Part shown: piece by piece, positions 42,457 through 51,180 of the stretch
How the letters are laid out: every line of letters begins with the position of its first letter
Numbering within the stretch: the stretch's first letter is position 1
From: Thiothrix subterranea
GTDB taxonomy: Bacteria; Pseudomonadota; Gammaproteobacteria; Thiotrichales; Thiotrichaceae
DNA: 64,000 nucleotides
Direction of reading: 5' to 3'
Assembly (NCBI RefSeq): GCF_016772315.1
Contig: NZ_CP053482.1
Location: forward strand, 2,418,001 to 2,482,000
Program-made: the position numbers and the translations under genes
The notes under the pieces: generated by a model
What the model saw: only the letters and a program-made list of their open reading frames with translations
Database searches by the model: none
What the model was told of the DNA's origin: nothing

Positions 42457-44719
42457 CTGATTTGTTCCCCACTCGATAAAAAGCATACACCGCCGCCGCA
42501 AACGTACCAAGCATCGCTGTTACCCACAACAATGATTGTGTGGGGTGTTGGCTGAAGGTCGCACTCTGGTAAAACACCGTTGCCGCCCCGTAGCCCAAGC
42601 CGGTGCTCCAAGTGACACCCAGCAATGCCCAACGCGCCCCAACTTCGCGGTACATCGCGCCAGTCGCTGCCACGCACGGAAAATACATGAGGATGAACAG
42701 CAAATAAGCAAACGCCCCGATTTTGCCATCAAAATGCTGATTCATCGCAATAAACGTGGCACTGCTGACTTCAGGTTCGGCATCAATCGCCCCAAAACCC
42801 AAGGGGTCGCCCACATTCGCCAGCGCCTCGGCGAGGTTGGTGGGAATGGTTGCCAAGGCATCTTGCAAACCCGCGCTGACACTGAAAACGGGCGCGGTTT
42901 CGGGCGCAAGTTCCGCGCCAGTATTCATCTGGCTGTACAACGCATCCAATGTGCCAACAACCACTTCTTTTGCCAGCAAGCCGCTGACAATGCCAACGGT
43001 GGCAGGCCAATTGTCTTGCTGAATCCCCATTGGCGCAAATACCGGCGTTATGGTTTTAGCGGCGGCACTCAACACCGACTTTTCGGTATTTTGGTTGCCG
43101 AAACTGCCGTCAGTACCCAAGCTGTTGACCACGTTAATCACCATGACCACCATGACAATCAGTTTGCCCGCGCCAACAATAAAGCCGCGCAACTTGTTCC
43201 AGGTATTGATCAAAATATTGCGTAAACCCGGTACTTGGTAGGTTGGCATTTCCATCACGAAATGATCAGCGCCGCCTTGTAGCAAGGTTTTACGCATAAT
43301 CAAGCCGGTGAGAATCGCAAAGCCAATCCCGATTAAGTACAGCAGAAACACAATATTTTGCCCACCACTCTGGAAAAAAGCTGCCGCAAATAAGGCATAA
43401 ACGGCTAAGCGTGCGCCGCATGACATGAACGGTGCCATTAACACGGTGAGGATACGCTCGCGTGGGCTATCCAAAGTACGAGTCGCCATGATAGCGGGGA
43501 CATTGCAACCAAAGCCCACAATCAGTGGCACGAATGCTTTGCCGGATACGCCCAGCTTGCGCATAAACTGATCCATTACGAAGGCGGCGCGTGCCATGTA
43601 ACCGGATTCTTCCAGCAAGGTCAAAAATAGATACAGTGCCGCAATAATTGGGATAAAGGTTGCCACCACTTGCAAGCCACCACCCAAGCCATCTGCCAGT
43701 AGGGTAATCAACCATTCGGGCGTGCTAATGCTGCTCAACAGATGCCGTACCCCATCGACTGCCAAGGTTTGCGCACTGAGGTCAAAGAAATCAATGAACG
43801 CGCCGCCAAGGTTGATACTGAACAGAAATAGCAAGTACATCATGACCAAGAAAATGGGAATGCCTGTCCAATGACCCAGCACCCAGCGGTCGACTTTATC
43901 GGAAAGGGTGCGGCTGATTTTACCGCGTTCTTGCGTCACGTCTTGCGCAATGCGGGTTGCCAGATCAAAGCGGGCATCTGCCAGCAAAAAATCGAGTTCC
44001 TCGTGCGTTTCCGCTTCTATTTGTTGATGCAGGGGCGCAATTTCTGGCGCGGTCTGCTGGGTTTGCAAGGCTAACAGCGCGTCAACCCGTGACATGCCTT
44101 GCTTTTGCAAGTGTTGCAGCGCGTTTTCAATACTTGCATGGTAGGCAATGTCAAAATGCAGGGTGGAATAACTGGGAATGTAGTGGCAAATCGCGTGATG
44201 AACCGGGTGCAAATCCTTGTCTTGGCGCAGCGAAACCGGGATTACCGGACAACCCAGCCGCTCGTGCAAGGCTTGCACGTCAATTTTTCTGCCGCGCCGT
44301 TCGGCTACATCCATCATATTGAGTAACACGATCATGGGTACGTTCAACTCGCGCAATTGCAGCGTGAGGTATAAGCCGCGCTCCAGCGTGCTGGCATCCA
44401 CAATATTGATGTACAAGTAATCCGGGTATTGCTGCACAAACTGACGCGCCACCAACTCATCCGCCGAGGTGTCGCTGTAATCGAGTGAATACGTGCCGGG
44501 GAGGTCAACGACATTTAAATCTTCGTTGAGCAAACGGCATTGGCCTTCTTTGCGTTCAACAGTGACACCCGGCCAGTTGCCGGTGCGTTGGCGTGCGCCG
44601 GTGAGCAAATTGAATAGCGTGGTTTTGCCCGCGTTGGGGTTGCCGAGCAAGGCAACTTCACGATGCAGGGCGTTTCGGGGACACCGTTTTTCGTTGGCGT
44701 TACAACATTCCTGCGCCAT
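42413..44719 (-). CDS. feoB: ferrous iron transporter FeoB
   Basis: 768 residues. The N-terminal G domain has LLGNPNAGKTTLFNLLTG, NWPGVTVERKEG, VDLPGTYSLD and LLNMMDVA. A GDI helical region follows, then a membrane domain with two Gate motifs (ARAAFVMDQFMRKLGVSGK). It imports Fe2+ across the inner membrane. A Cys-rich N-terminus (MAQECCNANEKRC) precedes the G domain. It starts 3 bases after feoA. Confidence 0.96.
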   Translation of the reverse strand: MAQECCNANEKRCPRNALHREVALLGNPNAGKTTLFNLLTGARQRTGNWPGVTVERKEGQCRLLNEDLNVVDLPGTYSLDYSDTSADELVARQFVQQYPDYLYINIVDASTLERGLYLTLQLRELNVPMIVLLNMMDVAERRGRKIDVQALHERLGCPVIPVSLRQDKDLHPVHHAICHYIPSYSTLHFDIAYHASIENALQHLQKQGMSRVDALLALQTQQTAPEIAPLHQQIEAETHEELDFLLADARFDLATRIAQDVTQERGKISRTLSDKVDRWVLGHWTGIPIFLVMMYLLFLFSINLGGAFIDFFDLSAQTLAVDGVRHLLSSISTPEWLITLLADGLGGGLQVVATFIPIIAALYLFLTLLEESGYMARAAFVMDQFMRKLGVSGKAFVPLIVGFGCNVPAIMATRTLDSPRERILTVLMAPFMSCGARLAVYALFAAAFFQSGGQNIVFLLYLIGIGFAILTGLIMRKTLLQGGADHFVMEMPTYQVPGLRNILINTWNKLRGFIVGAGKLIVMVVMVINVVNSLGTDGSFGNQNTEKSVLSAAAKTITPVFAPMGIQQDNWPATVGIVSGLLAKEVVVGTLDALYSQMNTGAELAPETAPVFSVSAGLQDALATIPTNLAEALANVGDPLGFGAIDAEPEVSSATFIAMNQHFDGKIGAFAYLLFILMYFPCVAATGAMYREVGARWALLGVTWSTGLGYGAATVFYQSATFSQHPTQSLLWVTAMLGTFAAAVYAFYRVGNKSDAIRGNSRLPATAR

Positions 44720-44722
44720 GGC

Positions 44723-44962
44723 TTACTCCTGCACGTGAACCATAATGTGATCGGTAATAGTACGCCCAAGGCTGATGCGATTGTTACCATTGCCCAAGAC
44801 AATATCGCCATTGCGGTTGCGCAATACGTCGATGCGTGAACCTTTGCCAATACCCATGCCTAATAAGCGGATGCGTGTGGCATTGTCGGTTTGGATGACG
44901 TGGATGTGGGCGGAACTGCTTTCCGTCAAGGTCGAGAGAGGTTGGGCATCGGCTAAGCTCAT
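44723..44962 (-). CDS. feoA: FeoA, SH3-like cytoplasmic partner of FeoB
   Basis: 79 residues of the FeoA beta-barrel family, containing TRIRLLGMGIGKGSRIDVLRN and IVLGNGNNRISLGRTI. First gene of feoABC, preceded by a Fur box. Confidence 0.9.
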   Translation of the reverse strand: MSLADAQPLSTLTESSSAHIHVIQTDNATRIRLLGMGIGKGSRIDVLRNRNGDIVLGNGNNRISLGRTITDHIMVHVQE

Positions 44963-44980
44963 GCGCTGGCTACCTGCATC

Positions 44981-44995
44981 TGAAAATGATTCTCA
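44981..44995 (-). promoter_or_regulatory. Fur box upstream of feoABC
   Basis: TGAAAATGATTCTCA matches the 7-1-7 Fur core TGATAATGATTATCA at 13 of 15 positions with symmetric mismatches. It lies 18 bases upstream of the feoA start, so Fe-Fur would block feoABC under iron sufficiency. Confidence 0.75.
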
Positions 44996-45067
44996 AATTT
45001 ATATCACATTTTCTTAATATTCAAGTTGCGTTGAACATTTTAAATAATCATCGGTCATAATCGGTGA

Positions 45068-45149
45068 TACAGGCATTGATACGCTGGTATCAAGTCGTGG
45101 ACTCCTCCGACAATCTTCCTCCCCGAACATTAGGCGGGGAGGTATTTTT
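45068..45149 (+). ncRNA. candidate small RNA between feoA and the lipoprotein gene
   Basis: About 80 bases with a perfect hairpin TTGATAC-GCTG-GTATCAA (45076-45093), a pyrimidine-rich segment with ACTCCTCCG and CTTCCTCC that resembles an anti-Shine-Dalgarno site, and a strong terminator. Upstream are CATAAT (45056-45061) and TTGAAC (45031-45036) with 19-bp spacing, a possible promoter. The terminator sits before the next start codon, so this is either a free small RNA or an attenuated leader of the 45162 gene. Confidence 0.5.
45118..45149 (+). terminator. rho-independent terminator of the candidate small RNA
   Basis: Perfect 8-bp GC-rich stem CCTCCCCG / CGGGGAGG with a 9-base loop, followed by TATTTTT. 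It is upstream of, not after, a coding gene, which is why a non-coding transcript is suspected. Confidence 0.85.
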
Positions 45150-45161
45150 CCGCCACAGCTT

Positions 45162-45743
45162 ATGAGGGCTACTGTGAAAATAATTCATTACTGTGTGTCA
45201 GCGTTGCTCTTGTTCGCCTTAGCGGGATGTGAGCGGCTGGAACAAGACATGCTATCCGCACCCGATGATACCTCGATTGACCGTTACGGCTTGGATACCG
45301 TGAAGCTAGGCGAAAAACGCCCAGAGGCAGCCAAGCAATTGCAGGCGTTGCTCAATCAGCCGATGGAATGCAAACCCGGCAAAACCGGCCTAGGCGACAA
45401 ACGCAAAGCCTACCGCTTGGAAGAATGCACCGCCACGCCAACCAATGGCACTGTCGGCAAATTATGGAATGAGCCACTCGGTTTCTTCAAAGCTGTCTTT
45501 GTGGAAGACCAGTTATGCAGTTTGGAATTGCAACTGAATACGAGCGGTGATTACGAAGCCTTGTACGACGCGCACGGCAAAAAAATTCTGAATCTGTTTG
45601 GCAAGCCCGATGAGGCAAAAGCCACGGGTGTGTTGTGGCAGCGCGAGACCGACGAAGCCACGCTCAAAGATTTAGGTGATGGCAAAGTCAGGCTGGAAAT
45701 TCGCAATAAGCAAGTCATGCAAGCTTTGCATCACCAAGGATAA
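45162..45743 (+). CDS. lipoprotein of unknown function
   Basis: 193 residues. The lipoprotein signal is LLLFALAGCERLEQD. The mature part is charged, with KLGEKRPEAAKQLQALLNQP, two Cys that could pair (MECKPG and LEECTA) and a third at EDQLCSLEL. The C-terminal half looks alpha/beta. No family recognised. GTG 45174 is an alternative start. It follows the terminator at 45118-45149 by 12 bases, so expression may depend on read-through. Confidence 0.75.
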   Translation: MRATVKIIHYCVSALLLFALAGCERLEQDMLSAPDDTSIDRYGLDTVKLGEKRPEAAKQLQALLNQPMECKPGKTGLGDKRKAYRLEECTATPTNGTVGKLWNEPLGFFKAVFVEDQLCSLELQLNTSGDYEALYDAHGKKILNLFGKPDEAKATGVLWQRETDEATLKDLGDGKVRLEIRNKQVMQALHHQG

Positions 45744-45814
45744 GGAAGGGCAAAGGGGGCAGGCGGGGCATAATGTTGGTATGATACTGGCGTCATGGAT
45801 TCACCAGTGTTGTT

Positions 45815-46357
45815 ATGCCCCGCATTATTTTATTCAACAAACCGTTTGACGTACTCTGCCAATTTACCGATCAGGAAGGCAGGGCGACACTCGCCGACTA
45901 CATTCCCGTGCCGGATGTCTACACCGCCGGGCGTCTTGATCGCGATAGCGAAGGCTTGCTGCTGCTAACCGATGATGGCAGTTTGCAACACCGCATTGCC
46001 GACCCCAAACACAAAACCAGCAAAACCTACTGGGTGCAAGTCGAAGGTGCGCCAACCGATGCCGATTTGCAGCCCTTACGCCAAGGCATTCGTTTGAAAG
46101 ATGGCATGACTCGTCCGGCAGAAGTGCGCGTCATGGCTGAGCCGCACGGTTTGTGGGCGCGTGTACCGCCGATTCGGGTGCGCCAAAGCATTCCTGATAC
46201 GTGGTTGGAAATTACCATTAGTGAAGGGCGTAACCGGCAGGTAAGGCGCATGACCGCCGCGATTGGCTTTCCTACCTTGCGCTTGATTCGTTATCGGATT
46301 GGGCAGTGGACGCTGGATGGTTTGGCGAGTGGGGAATGGCGTGAACAAACAAAATAA
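45815..46357 (+). CDS. rluE: 23S rRNA pseudouridine(2457) synthase
   Basis: 180 residues of the RluE/RsuA family without an S4 domain. The catalytic Asp is in [16 protein letters not shown], followed by KTYWVQVEG and [23 protein letters not shown]. The family isomerises U2457 in the peptidyl-transferase centre of 23S rRNA. Confidence 0.93.
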   Translation: MPRIILFNKPFDVLCQFTDQEGRATLADYIPVPDVYTAGRLDRDSEGLLLLTDDGSLQHRIADPKHKTSKTYWVQVEGAPTDADLQPLRQGIRLKDGMTRPAEVRVMAEPHGLWARVPPIRVRQSIPDTWLEITISEGRNRQVRRMTAAIGFPTLRLIRYRIGQWTLDGLASGEWREQTK

Positions 46358-46401
46358 TCCCCGCCCCCTCTCCGGAGTCGATCAGAGAGGTAAAGCGGGG
46401 A
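46358..46401. terminator. bidirectional hairpin between rluE and a small secreted protein
   Basis: Two stacked stems, TCCCCGC / GCGGGGA outside and CCTCTC / GAGAGG inside. It starts directly after the rluE stop. On the minus strand it runs into TTATTTTGTTT, so it suits the convergent small gene best. A second weak stem (CCGTGT / ACGCGG, 46410-46423) lies closer to that gene, with TTTTTAT following on the minus strand. Confidence 0.6.
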
Positions 46402-46430
46402 CATAAAAACCGTGTTGACGCGGTGTTGGT

Positions 46431-46622
46431 TTACTTGCAAGCAACGTCTTTGGTGCTGGCATCTTCAAAATGCAGGCGGCACAACCCTGGTGCAATCGCC
46501 TCATTTTGAACAATAACTTGAACAGTGCTTTTGGTAGCGGAAGCCGATGCGAGTTGATCAGAGCTTGCAACCGCAGCAAAAACGGTCAGTGATAAAGTGA
46601 GTGTGACGGCAAACTTGAACAT
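46431..46622 (-). CDS. small secreted protein of unknown function
   Basis: 63 residues. A signal peptide (TLTLSLTVFAAVASS) is followed by a mature part of about 43 residues with two Cys (GLCRLHF and VACK at the C-terminus) that could form one disulfide. AGGAGC precedes the ATG and a terminator follows, which supports a real gene despite its size. No family recognised. Confidence 0.65.
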   Translation of the reverse strand: MFKFAVTLTLSLTVFAAVASSDQLASASATKSTVQVIVQNEAIAPGLCRLHFEDASTKDVACK

Positions 46623-46766
46623 TTTTATCGCTCCTACGCTACGGTTTAATCAGGTCATCTGGCATTAATGGGTTGCAGTGATTGCATGGGAGGAATTATC
46701 TCCCAACTATTGCGCCGTTTCTGTGATGGCTAACACGTTTTGCAAGATTTACCTTGAATTTTTAAG

Positions 46767-48383
46767 TTAACGTAACAAATCAAGCCCCGTTTGGTATACG
46801 CCGGTGTGCACTGCATATATCCCTAACAGGCTATGCGGCAAATTATCATGCGACAATTCCACTGATTTTTTGGTCTGTAAGGTTGACCAAGCTTGCGGAT
46901 TTTGTTGCCAATAGCTTTCGGGTCGCCACAATAACATCGGGATGTGCGTTTGTGCTTTGGGGGCGAGTAAATAAGGCAAGCCGTGCAAGTAAATGCCGTT
47001 TTCACCCAACGATTCCCCGTGATCAGACGCATACAGCAGGAACGTATCGGCCTGAGCGCTCTGTGATTTTAGCCAGTCAATCGCTTTACTCAACACGTAA
47101 TCGGTATACAAAAGGGTGTTGTCATAGGCATTAATCACCTCTTCGGAAGAGCAGGTGTGCGGGGTGTCGTGTTGGCAATACGGCTGAAATTGCGCAAATT
47201 CCGGCGGGTAACGTTTGTGGTAAGTCGGGCCGTGGCTACCAAGGGTATGCAAGACGATTAACACGTCCTGATCTCCCGCCACATAACGCGGCAAATCGGT
47301 GAGCATCGCTTCGTCGTAATAACCGTGATCGCTGTACAGATCATCTGCTGGATTGGCGTTTTGGGTCATATTGGTATTTTCAATGCGAGCACACACGCCT
47401 TTGCAACTGGAATTGTTATCAATCCAGACCACTTTAACGCCCGCGTGTTGCAGCACATCCAACACATTCGACTGCCTATCGGCGGCTTCAGGGGAGTAAT
47501 CGGCCTGCCCAAGAAACGAGAACATGCACGGCACGGAATAAGCGGTGGAGGTACCGCAGGAGGCGACGTTTGCAAAACTGACCAAGGTTTCCTGACTTAA
47601 ACGCGGATTCGTCGGGCGAGCATAACCATTCAAGGAAAAGTGATCCGCCCGCGCCGTTTCGCCGACCACCATAATGCCGATGGTGCGGCGTGGGGCTGCT
47701 TTTTGTTGGCGAGCATCATTGCCGAGGGTGACAAACGGTTGTGCTTTGCCTGCGTATAAGGTGTCGAAGTAGCGATAGCTCGAATGCAGTGCAAACAACG
47801 GGGTGATATACACTTTTAACCCGGCGTTCTCACGCCCGAAAAATGTCGCATATTTGTTATTCACCACAAACAAGCCCGTCGCGATGACTATCAAGCCGAC
47901 GGCATAAGCGGTGCGAATGCCCGCGCCGTGCCACCAACGTTGGTGGCGCTTCATGGGGATTAGTGCGATGACAATGCTGGGTGCTACGCCCCACAGTAAA
48001 ACATGCAAAATAAGGGGGAGGGACAGGAGTTCGCGTGCTTCTTGCTGATTATTGTCACGCACGGTTTCGGCAGTGTTACGGATCATATCCACGTCAAACA
48101 CGATACCCAGTGAATCGGTGAAATAGCTCAATACCGCCGCCAACATCACCACACTCATCAATAACGGCTTGAGTAAAACGCTTTGCGCCAGCAGCAACAG
48201 CGGCACCCCCAACAATGCCAACATCAAGGCAAATAGCGTTACCACAAAACCACCCGCATCCCATGAGAAGACATTGAGGCGTGAATGCAATTCTGCAAAT
48301 AAGGTTTGGTTGTAAGCCACTGTCACAAACAAGGCGACAACAGTAATGAGACGAGCAGGAGACCAGGGGAATTTCAAAAACAC
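46767..48383 (-). CDS. eptA: lipid A phosphoethanolamine transferase, EptA/MCR family
   Basis: 538 residues. Five N-terminal membrane segments (to about 175) are followed by a periplasmic sulfatase-fold domain. Zinc and nucleophile motifs: MVVGETARADHFSLNGY with Glu, the catalytic Thr in ASCGTSTAYSVPCMFS, and LLYASDHGESLGENG with Asp-His. Paired Cys (SSCKGVCAR, YCQHDTPHTC) fit family disulfides. It transfers phosphoethanolamine to lipid A, lowering surface charge. No PmrAB-type regulator is adjacent. Confidence 0.92.
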   Translation of the reverse strand: MFLKFPWSPARLITVVALFVTVAYNQTLFAELHSRLNVFSWDAGGFVVTLFALMLALLGVPLLLLAQSVLLKPLLMSVVMLAAVLSYFTDSLGIVFDVDMIRNTAETVRDNNQQEARELLSLPLILHVLLWGVAPSIVIALIPMKRHQRWWHGAGIRTAYAVGLIVIATGLFVVNNKYATFFGRENAGLKVYITPLFALHSSYRYFDTLYAGKAQPFVTLGNDARQQKAAPRRTIGIMVVGETARADHFSLNGYARPTNPRLSQETLVSFANVASCGTSTAYSVPCMFSFLGQADYSPEAADRQSNVLDVLQHAGVKVVWIDNNSSCKGVCARIENTNMTQNANPADDLYSDHGYYDEAMLTDLPRYVAGDQDVLIVLHTLGSHGPTYHKRYPPEFAQFQPYCQHDTPHTCSSEEVINAYDNTLLYTDYVLSKAIDWLKSQSAQADTFLLYASDHGESLGENGIYLHGLPYLLAPKAQTHIPMLLWRPESYWQQNPQAWSTLQTKKSVELSHDNLPHSLLGIYAVHTGVYQTGLDLLR

Positions 48384-48502
48384 GGTGATGCCAGAATATT
48401 GCTAAAAACTGCGCATTCTAACAGCAATCGAGCTGAATGAATCCGGCGAATGTCTTATTGGGGGGTATGCCGGGCAATATTTACCGCGTGTGATTCATGG
48501 GG

Positions 48503-48546
48503 CAAACCGTGTAAGCCGTTTGGCTGATGCATTGGCTTACGGTTTG
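48503..48546. repeat. long inverted repeat upstream of cytochrome b561
   Basis: CAAACCGTGTAAGCC (48503-48517) pairs with GGCTTACGGTTTG (48534-48546), 13 bp with a 2-base bulge and a 16-base loop. It is 85 bases before the cytochrome b561 start. The surrounding gap 48384-48630 has no gene. It may be an mRNA leader hairpin or an operator; no T run follows. Confidence 0.5.
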
Positions 48547-48630
48547 TGAGGTTTGTCGGTTGGTAACACGGAATGTTTCCCGCAAGCTACCTCAACGAAC
48601 ACCATTTACGTTGAACCCAGGAGAAATACC

Positions 48631-49173
48631 ATGTCTGACACGATGTCCCGTTACAAACCGTTCCCTATCGCCTTGCATTGGCTGACCTTGCTGCTGTTGA
48701 TTGCCGTGTATGCCTGCATTGAGTTGCGTGAGTTTTATCCCAAAGGCAGTGACCCGCGCAATGCCCTGAAAAGCTGGCATTTCATGCTGGGCTTGAGCGT
48801 CTTTGGTTTGACCTTGCTGCGTTTGGTCATGCGTTGGATGAACCCACCACCAGCCAAGGCAGCGTCTATTGGGTATTGGCAAGGGTTATTTTCAAGCGTG
48901 ATGCATGTTGCGCTGTATGCCTTATTGCTGGCGATGCCGATATTGGGCTGGGCGGTGCTGAGTGGCGAAGGCAAAGCGGTGATCTGGTTGGGGTTGGAAT
49001 TGCCTGCACTGATCGCGCCTGACAAGGCATTGGCGGAATCGCTGAAGGGTTTGCATGAGATTGTTGGAACCAGCGGTTATTTCCTAATCGGCTTCCATGC
49101 ACTGGCGGGGTTTTATCACCATTACATCCAGCGTGACAACACCTTGCTGCGGATGCTGCCCGCGCGTGGATAA
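48631..49173 (+). CDS. cytochrome b561
   Basis: 180 residues from ATG 48631, preceded by AGGAGA; an upstream frame lacks support. Four membrane segments with the expected haem-ligand His: PIALHWLTL, LKSWHFMLG, LKGLHEIVG and IGFHALAGFYHH. Family members move electrons between quinone and periplasmic partners. A second, different cytochrome b is at 55495. Confidence 0.9.
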   Translation: MSDTMSRYKPFPIALHWLTLLLLIAVYACIELREFYPKGSDPRNALKSWHFMLGLSVFGLTLLRLVMRWMNPPPAKAASIGYWQGLFSSVMHVALYALLLAMPILGWAVLSGEGKAVIWLGLELPALIAPDKALAESLKGLHEIVGTSGYFLIGFHALAGFYHHYIQRDNTLLRMLPARG

Positions 49174-49258
49174 ACGGGGCGTGGTACATGTGTGCCGCCT
49201 TATCGCGCAAATGTCTCAGGTGGTAATTCTGGCAGCAATGCGGCTTTGACAGGGGGGT

Positions 49259-49283
49259 AATTTTGGGACTAAATTCCCAAATT
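49259..49283. promoter_or_regulatory. operator-like palindrome at the DUF6502 start
   Basis: AATTTTGGGA and TTCCCAAATT form an imperfect inverted repeat across a 5-base centre, ending 1 base before an ATG and covering the alternative TTG start. Its position suggests autoregulation or translational control. Confidence 0.45.
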
Positions 49284-50123
49284 ATGGAAAACATACTGAA
49301 GTACGCCATTCGCCACATCCTAAAACCGCTGGTGCGCATCCTGCACCGGAAGGGTGTGGCAGTGGGTGAGCTGAATGAGATGTTGAAGCAGATTTACGTG
49401 GAGGTATCAGAAGACGTGTTGGCAGCAGCGGGCGAACGTCCCACTACCTCAAGGATTGCGATTGCTACCGGGCTGACCCGCAAGGAAGTTGCCCAGTTAC
49501 GGCAGGCAATAGCGGTGGACGTGGATGCGCCTACCGGCAGCTATAACCGAGGAGCGCGGGTCATGACCGGCTGGCTGGCTGATGCCGAATTTCTGGATGC
49601 TGAGGGCAAACCGGCGCACTTGCCGCTGCACGGTGAGCGCGGCAGTTTTGCGGCGTTGGTCAGTCGCTACAGCGGGGATATGCCGACCCGCGCCATGTTT
49701 CAGGAAATGGAACGGGTAGGGGCGGTGCAACGGGATGCGGCGGGGCAGGTGCAATTGATGGCGGCTGGCTACATTCCGCATTCGGATGAGGCAGAAAAGC
49801 TGTCGATTTTGGGAACTGACGTGGCAGCCCTGATGAATACCATTGCTCATAACCTGACAACTCAGGAACGCAGCCAACTGCATTTCCAGCGCAAGGTCAG
49901 CTATGACAACTTACCCGTGGAAGCATTGCCGGTTTTCAAGGCAATGGTTGCTAGGGATGGGCTGGATTTGCTCATCAAATTCAATGCATACCTCGCTACC
50001 CAAGACCGGGACAGTAACCCGCAGGTTGAGGGTACGGGCTGTATGCGTGCCGGGGTCGGCATTTACTATTTCGAGGAGCCGGTTGCCGCGCAGCCAGAGG
50101 ACAGGAACAGCGATGACGTTTAA
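49263..50123 (+). CDS. DUF6502 family protein
   Basis: 286 residues from TTG 49263, which has AGGGGGG 6 bases upstream; ATG 49284 (MENILKYAIRHILKPL) fits the family N-terminus but lacks a site. Family features are LKPLVRILHRKGVAVGELNE, RPTTSRIAIATGLTRKEVAQL (helix-turn-helix-like) and a C-terminal FNAYLATQDRDSNPQ. DUF6502 proteins commonly precede DUF5666 proteins, as here with an 11-base overlap. Function is unknown; the helix-turn-helix-like part suggests DNA binding (inference). Confidence 0.8.
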   Translation: MGLNSQIMENILKYAIRHILKPLVRILHRKGVAVGELNEMLKQIYVEVSEDVLAAAGERPTTSRIAIATGLTRKEVAQLRQAIAVDVDAPTGSYNRGARVMTGWLADAEFLDAEGKPAHLPLHGERGSFAALVSRYSGDMPTRAMFQEMERVGAVQRDAAGQVQLMAAGYIPHSDEAEKLSILGTDVAALMNTIAHNLTTQERSQLHFQRKVSYDNLPVEALPVFKAMVARDGLDLLIKFNAYLATQDRDSNPQVEGTGCMRAGVGIYYFEEPVAAQPEDRNSDDV

Positions 50124-51087
50124 AACAGGGTTTGCCACTTTATTGCTCGGAACGCTGTTGATGGCGTGTGGCGAAAGCAACTTCACGCAGCTTGCGACGG
50201 GTGGCATTGGCGGCACAGGGATTTCGAGCGGGCCGATTACCGGTTTTGGGAGCATTGTTGTCAATGGTGTGAAATACGACATTGAGCAGGCGACCCTGAT
50301 TCGCAACGGTCAGCCTGCCAGCGGGCAGAACGAATACCGCATTGGTGAATACGTCACGGTCAAAGGCCAGATTAACCCCGACGGTGCGACAGGCAAGGCC
50401 AGCGAGGTGGCGTTCAGCAATGAGCTGGAAGGCACGGTTACGCATGTTTCCACCGATGGGGTTACGGTTGGCATTATGGGGCAGGTGATTCGGGTCAATG
50501 CTCTGACGGTGTTCCACGGTTTTACCCTGCTTGCCGAGCTGATGACGGGCAATGTGGTGGAAGTTTCCGGGGTGCGCGACGGGCAGGATGTATTGGTAGC
50601 AACCAGTATTACCCTCAAACAAACCAACTATGTGCCGGGGGCGACGCTGGAAGTCAAAGGCATCATCCGCCAGTTGGATGGGCGGAATAAGACGTTCCAA
50701 ATGGGTGGTTTGACCGTGGATTATTCGCAGGCGCTGTTGGAAGACTTTGGGGCGGTGGCGCTTGCCAATGACCAGTATGTGGAAGTGCAAACCCTTCAAC
50801 CTCTGCAAGGTAGCAAGCTGCAAGCCAGCAAGGTGGAACTCGAAGATGACCACGACCGCCTTGATGCGGGTGTGGAGGTGGAATTGGAAGGAGTAGTCAC
50901 ACGCTTTGTTTCTATCGCTGATTTTAGCGTCAATCGGCAAGCCGTGGTAACGACGGCGAATACCGAATTCGAGGATGGTGCTGCCAGTGCGCTGCGCTTA
51001 AACGCTTTGGTGGAAGTAGACGGACAAATCAATGCGCAAGGCGTGTTGGTGGCGGATGAAGTGTCACTCAAAGATTTTGGTTTTTAA
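50113..51087 (+). CDS. DUF5666 repeat lipoprotein
   Basis: 324 residues from ATG 50113. The lipobox is LLMACGES. The mature part has four to five consecutive OB/beta-barrel-like DUF5666 repeats, for example ITGFGSIVVNGVKYD, LEGTVTHVSTDGVTVGIMGQ, VKGIIRQLDGRNKTFQMGGL and LEGVVTRFVSIADFSVNRQ. Each has the pattern G-x-(I/V)-x(7-10)-F-x-V. It is likely an exposed structural or binding lipoprotein. It overlaps DUF6502 by 11 bases, and a hairpin follows. Confidence 0.85.
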   Translation: MTFKTGFATLLLGTLLMACGESNFTQLATGGIGGTGISSGPITGFGSIVVNGVKYDIEQATLIRNGQPASGQNEYRIGEYVTVKGQINPDGATGKASEVAFSNELEGTVTHVSTDGVTVGIMGQVIRVNALTVFHGFTLLAELMTGNVVEVSGVRDGQDVLVATSITLKQTNYVPGATLEVKGIIRQLDGRNKTFQMGGLTVDYSQALLEDFGAVALANDQYVEVQTLQPLQGSKLQASKVELEDDHDRLDAGVEVELEGVVTRFVSIADFSVNRQAVVTTANTEFEDGAASALRLNALVEVDGQINAQGVLVADEVSLKDFGF

Positions 51088-51090
51088 AAA

Positions 51091-51121
51091 AATGCTCCGG
51101 TATTACGAGTACCGGAGCATT
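51091..51121. terminator. perfect hairpin between the DUF5666 gene and fccA
   Basis: A 12-bp perfect stem AATGCTCCGGTA / TACCGGAGCATT with a 7-base loop. The A run before it gives a T tract on the minus strand only; on the plus strand the stem itself may slow or stop transcription. Confidence 0.65.
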
Positions 51122-51180
51122 CAACAACTCACCCAGTGATTGGGTAAGCACTTTGGTAAATGGCAAATGGAGAAAACCTC

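Noticed and set aside
42536-43225. 229-codon plus-strand ORF inside feoB
   Set aside because: Antisense to conserved FeoB membrane segments; no signal, motif or ribosome-binding site.
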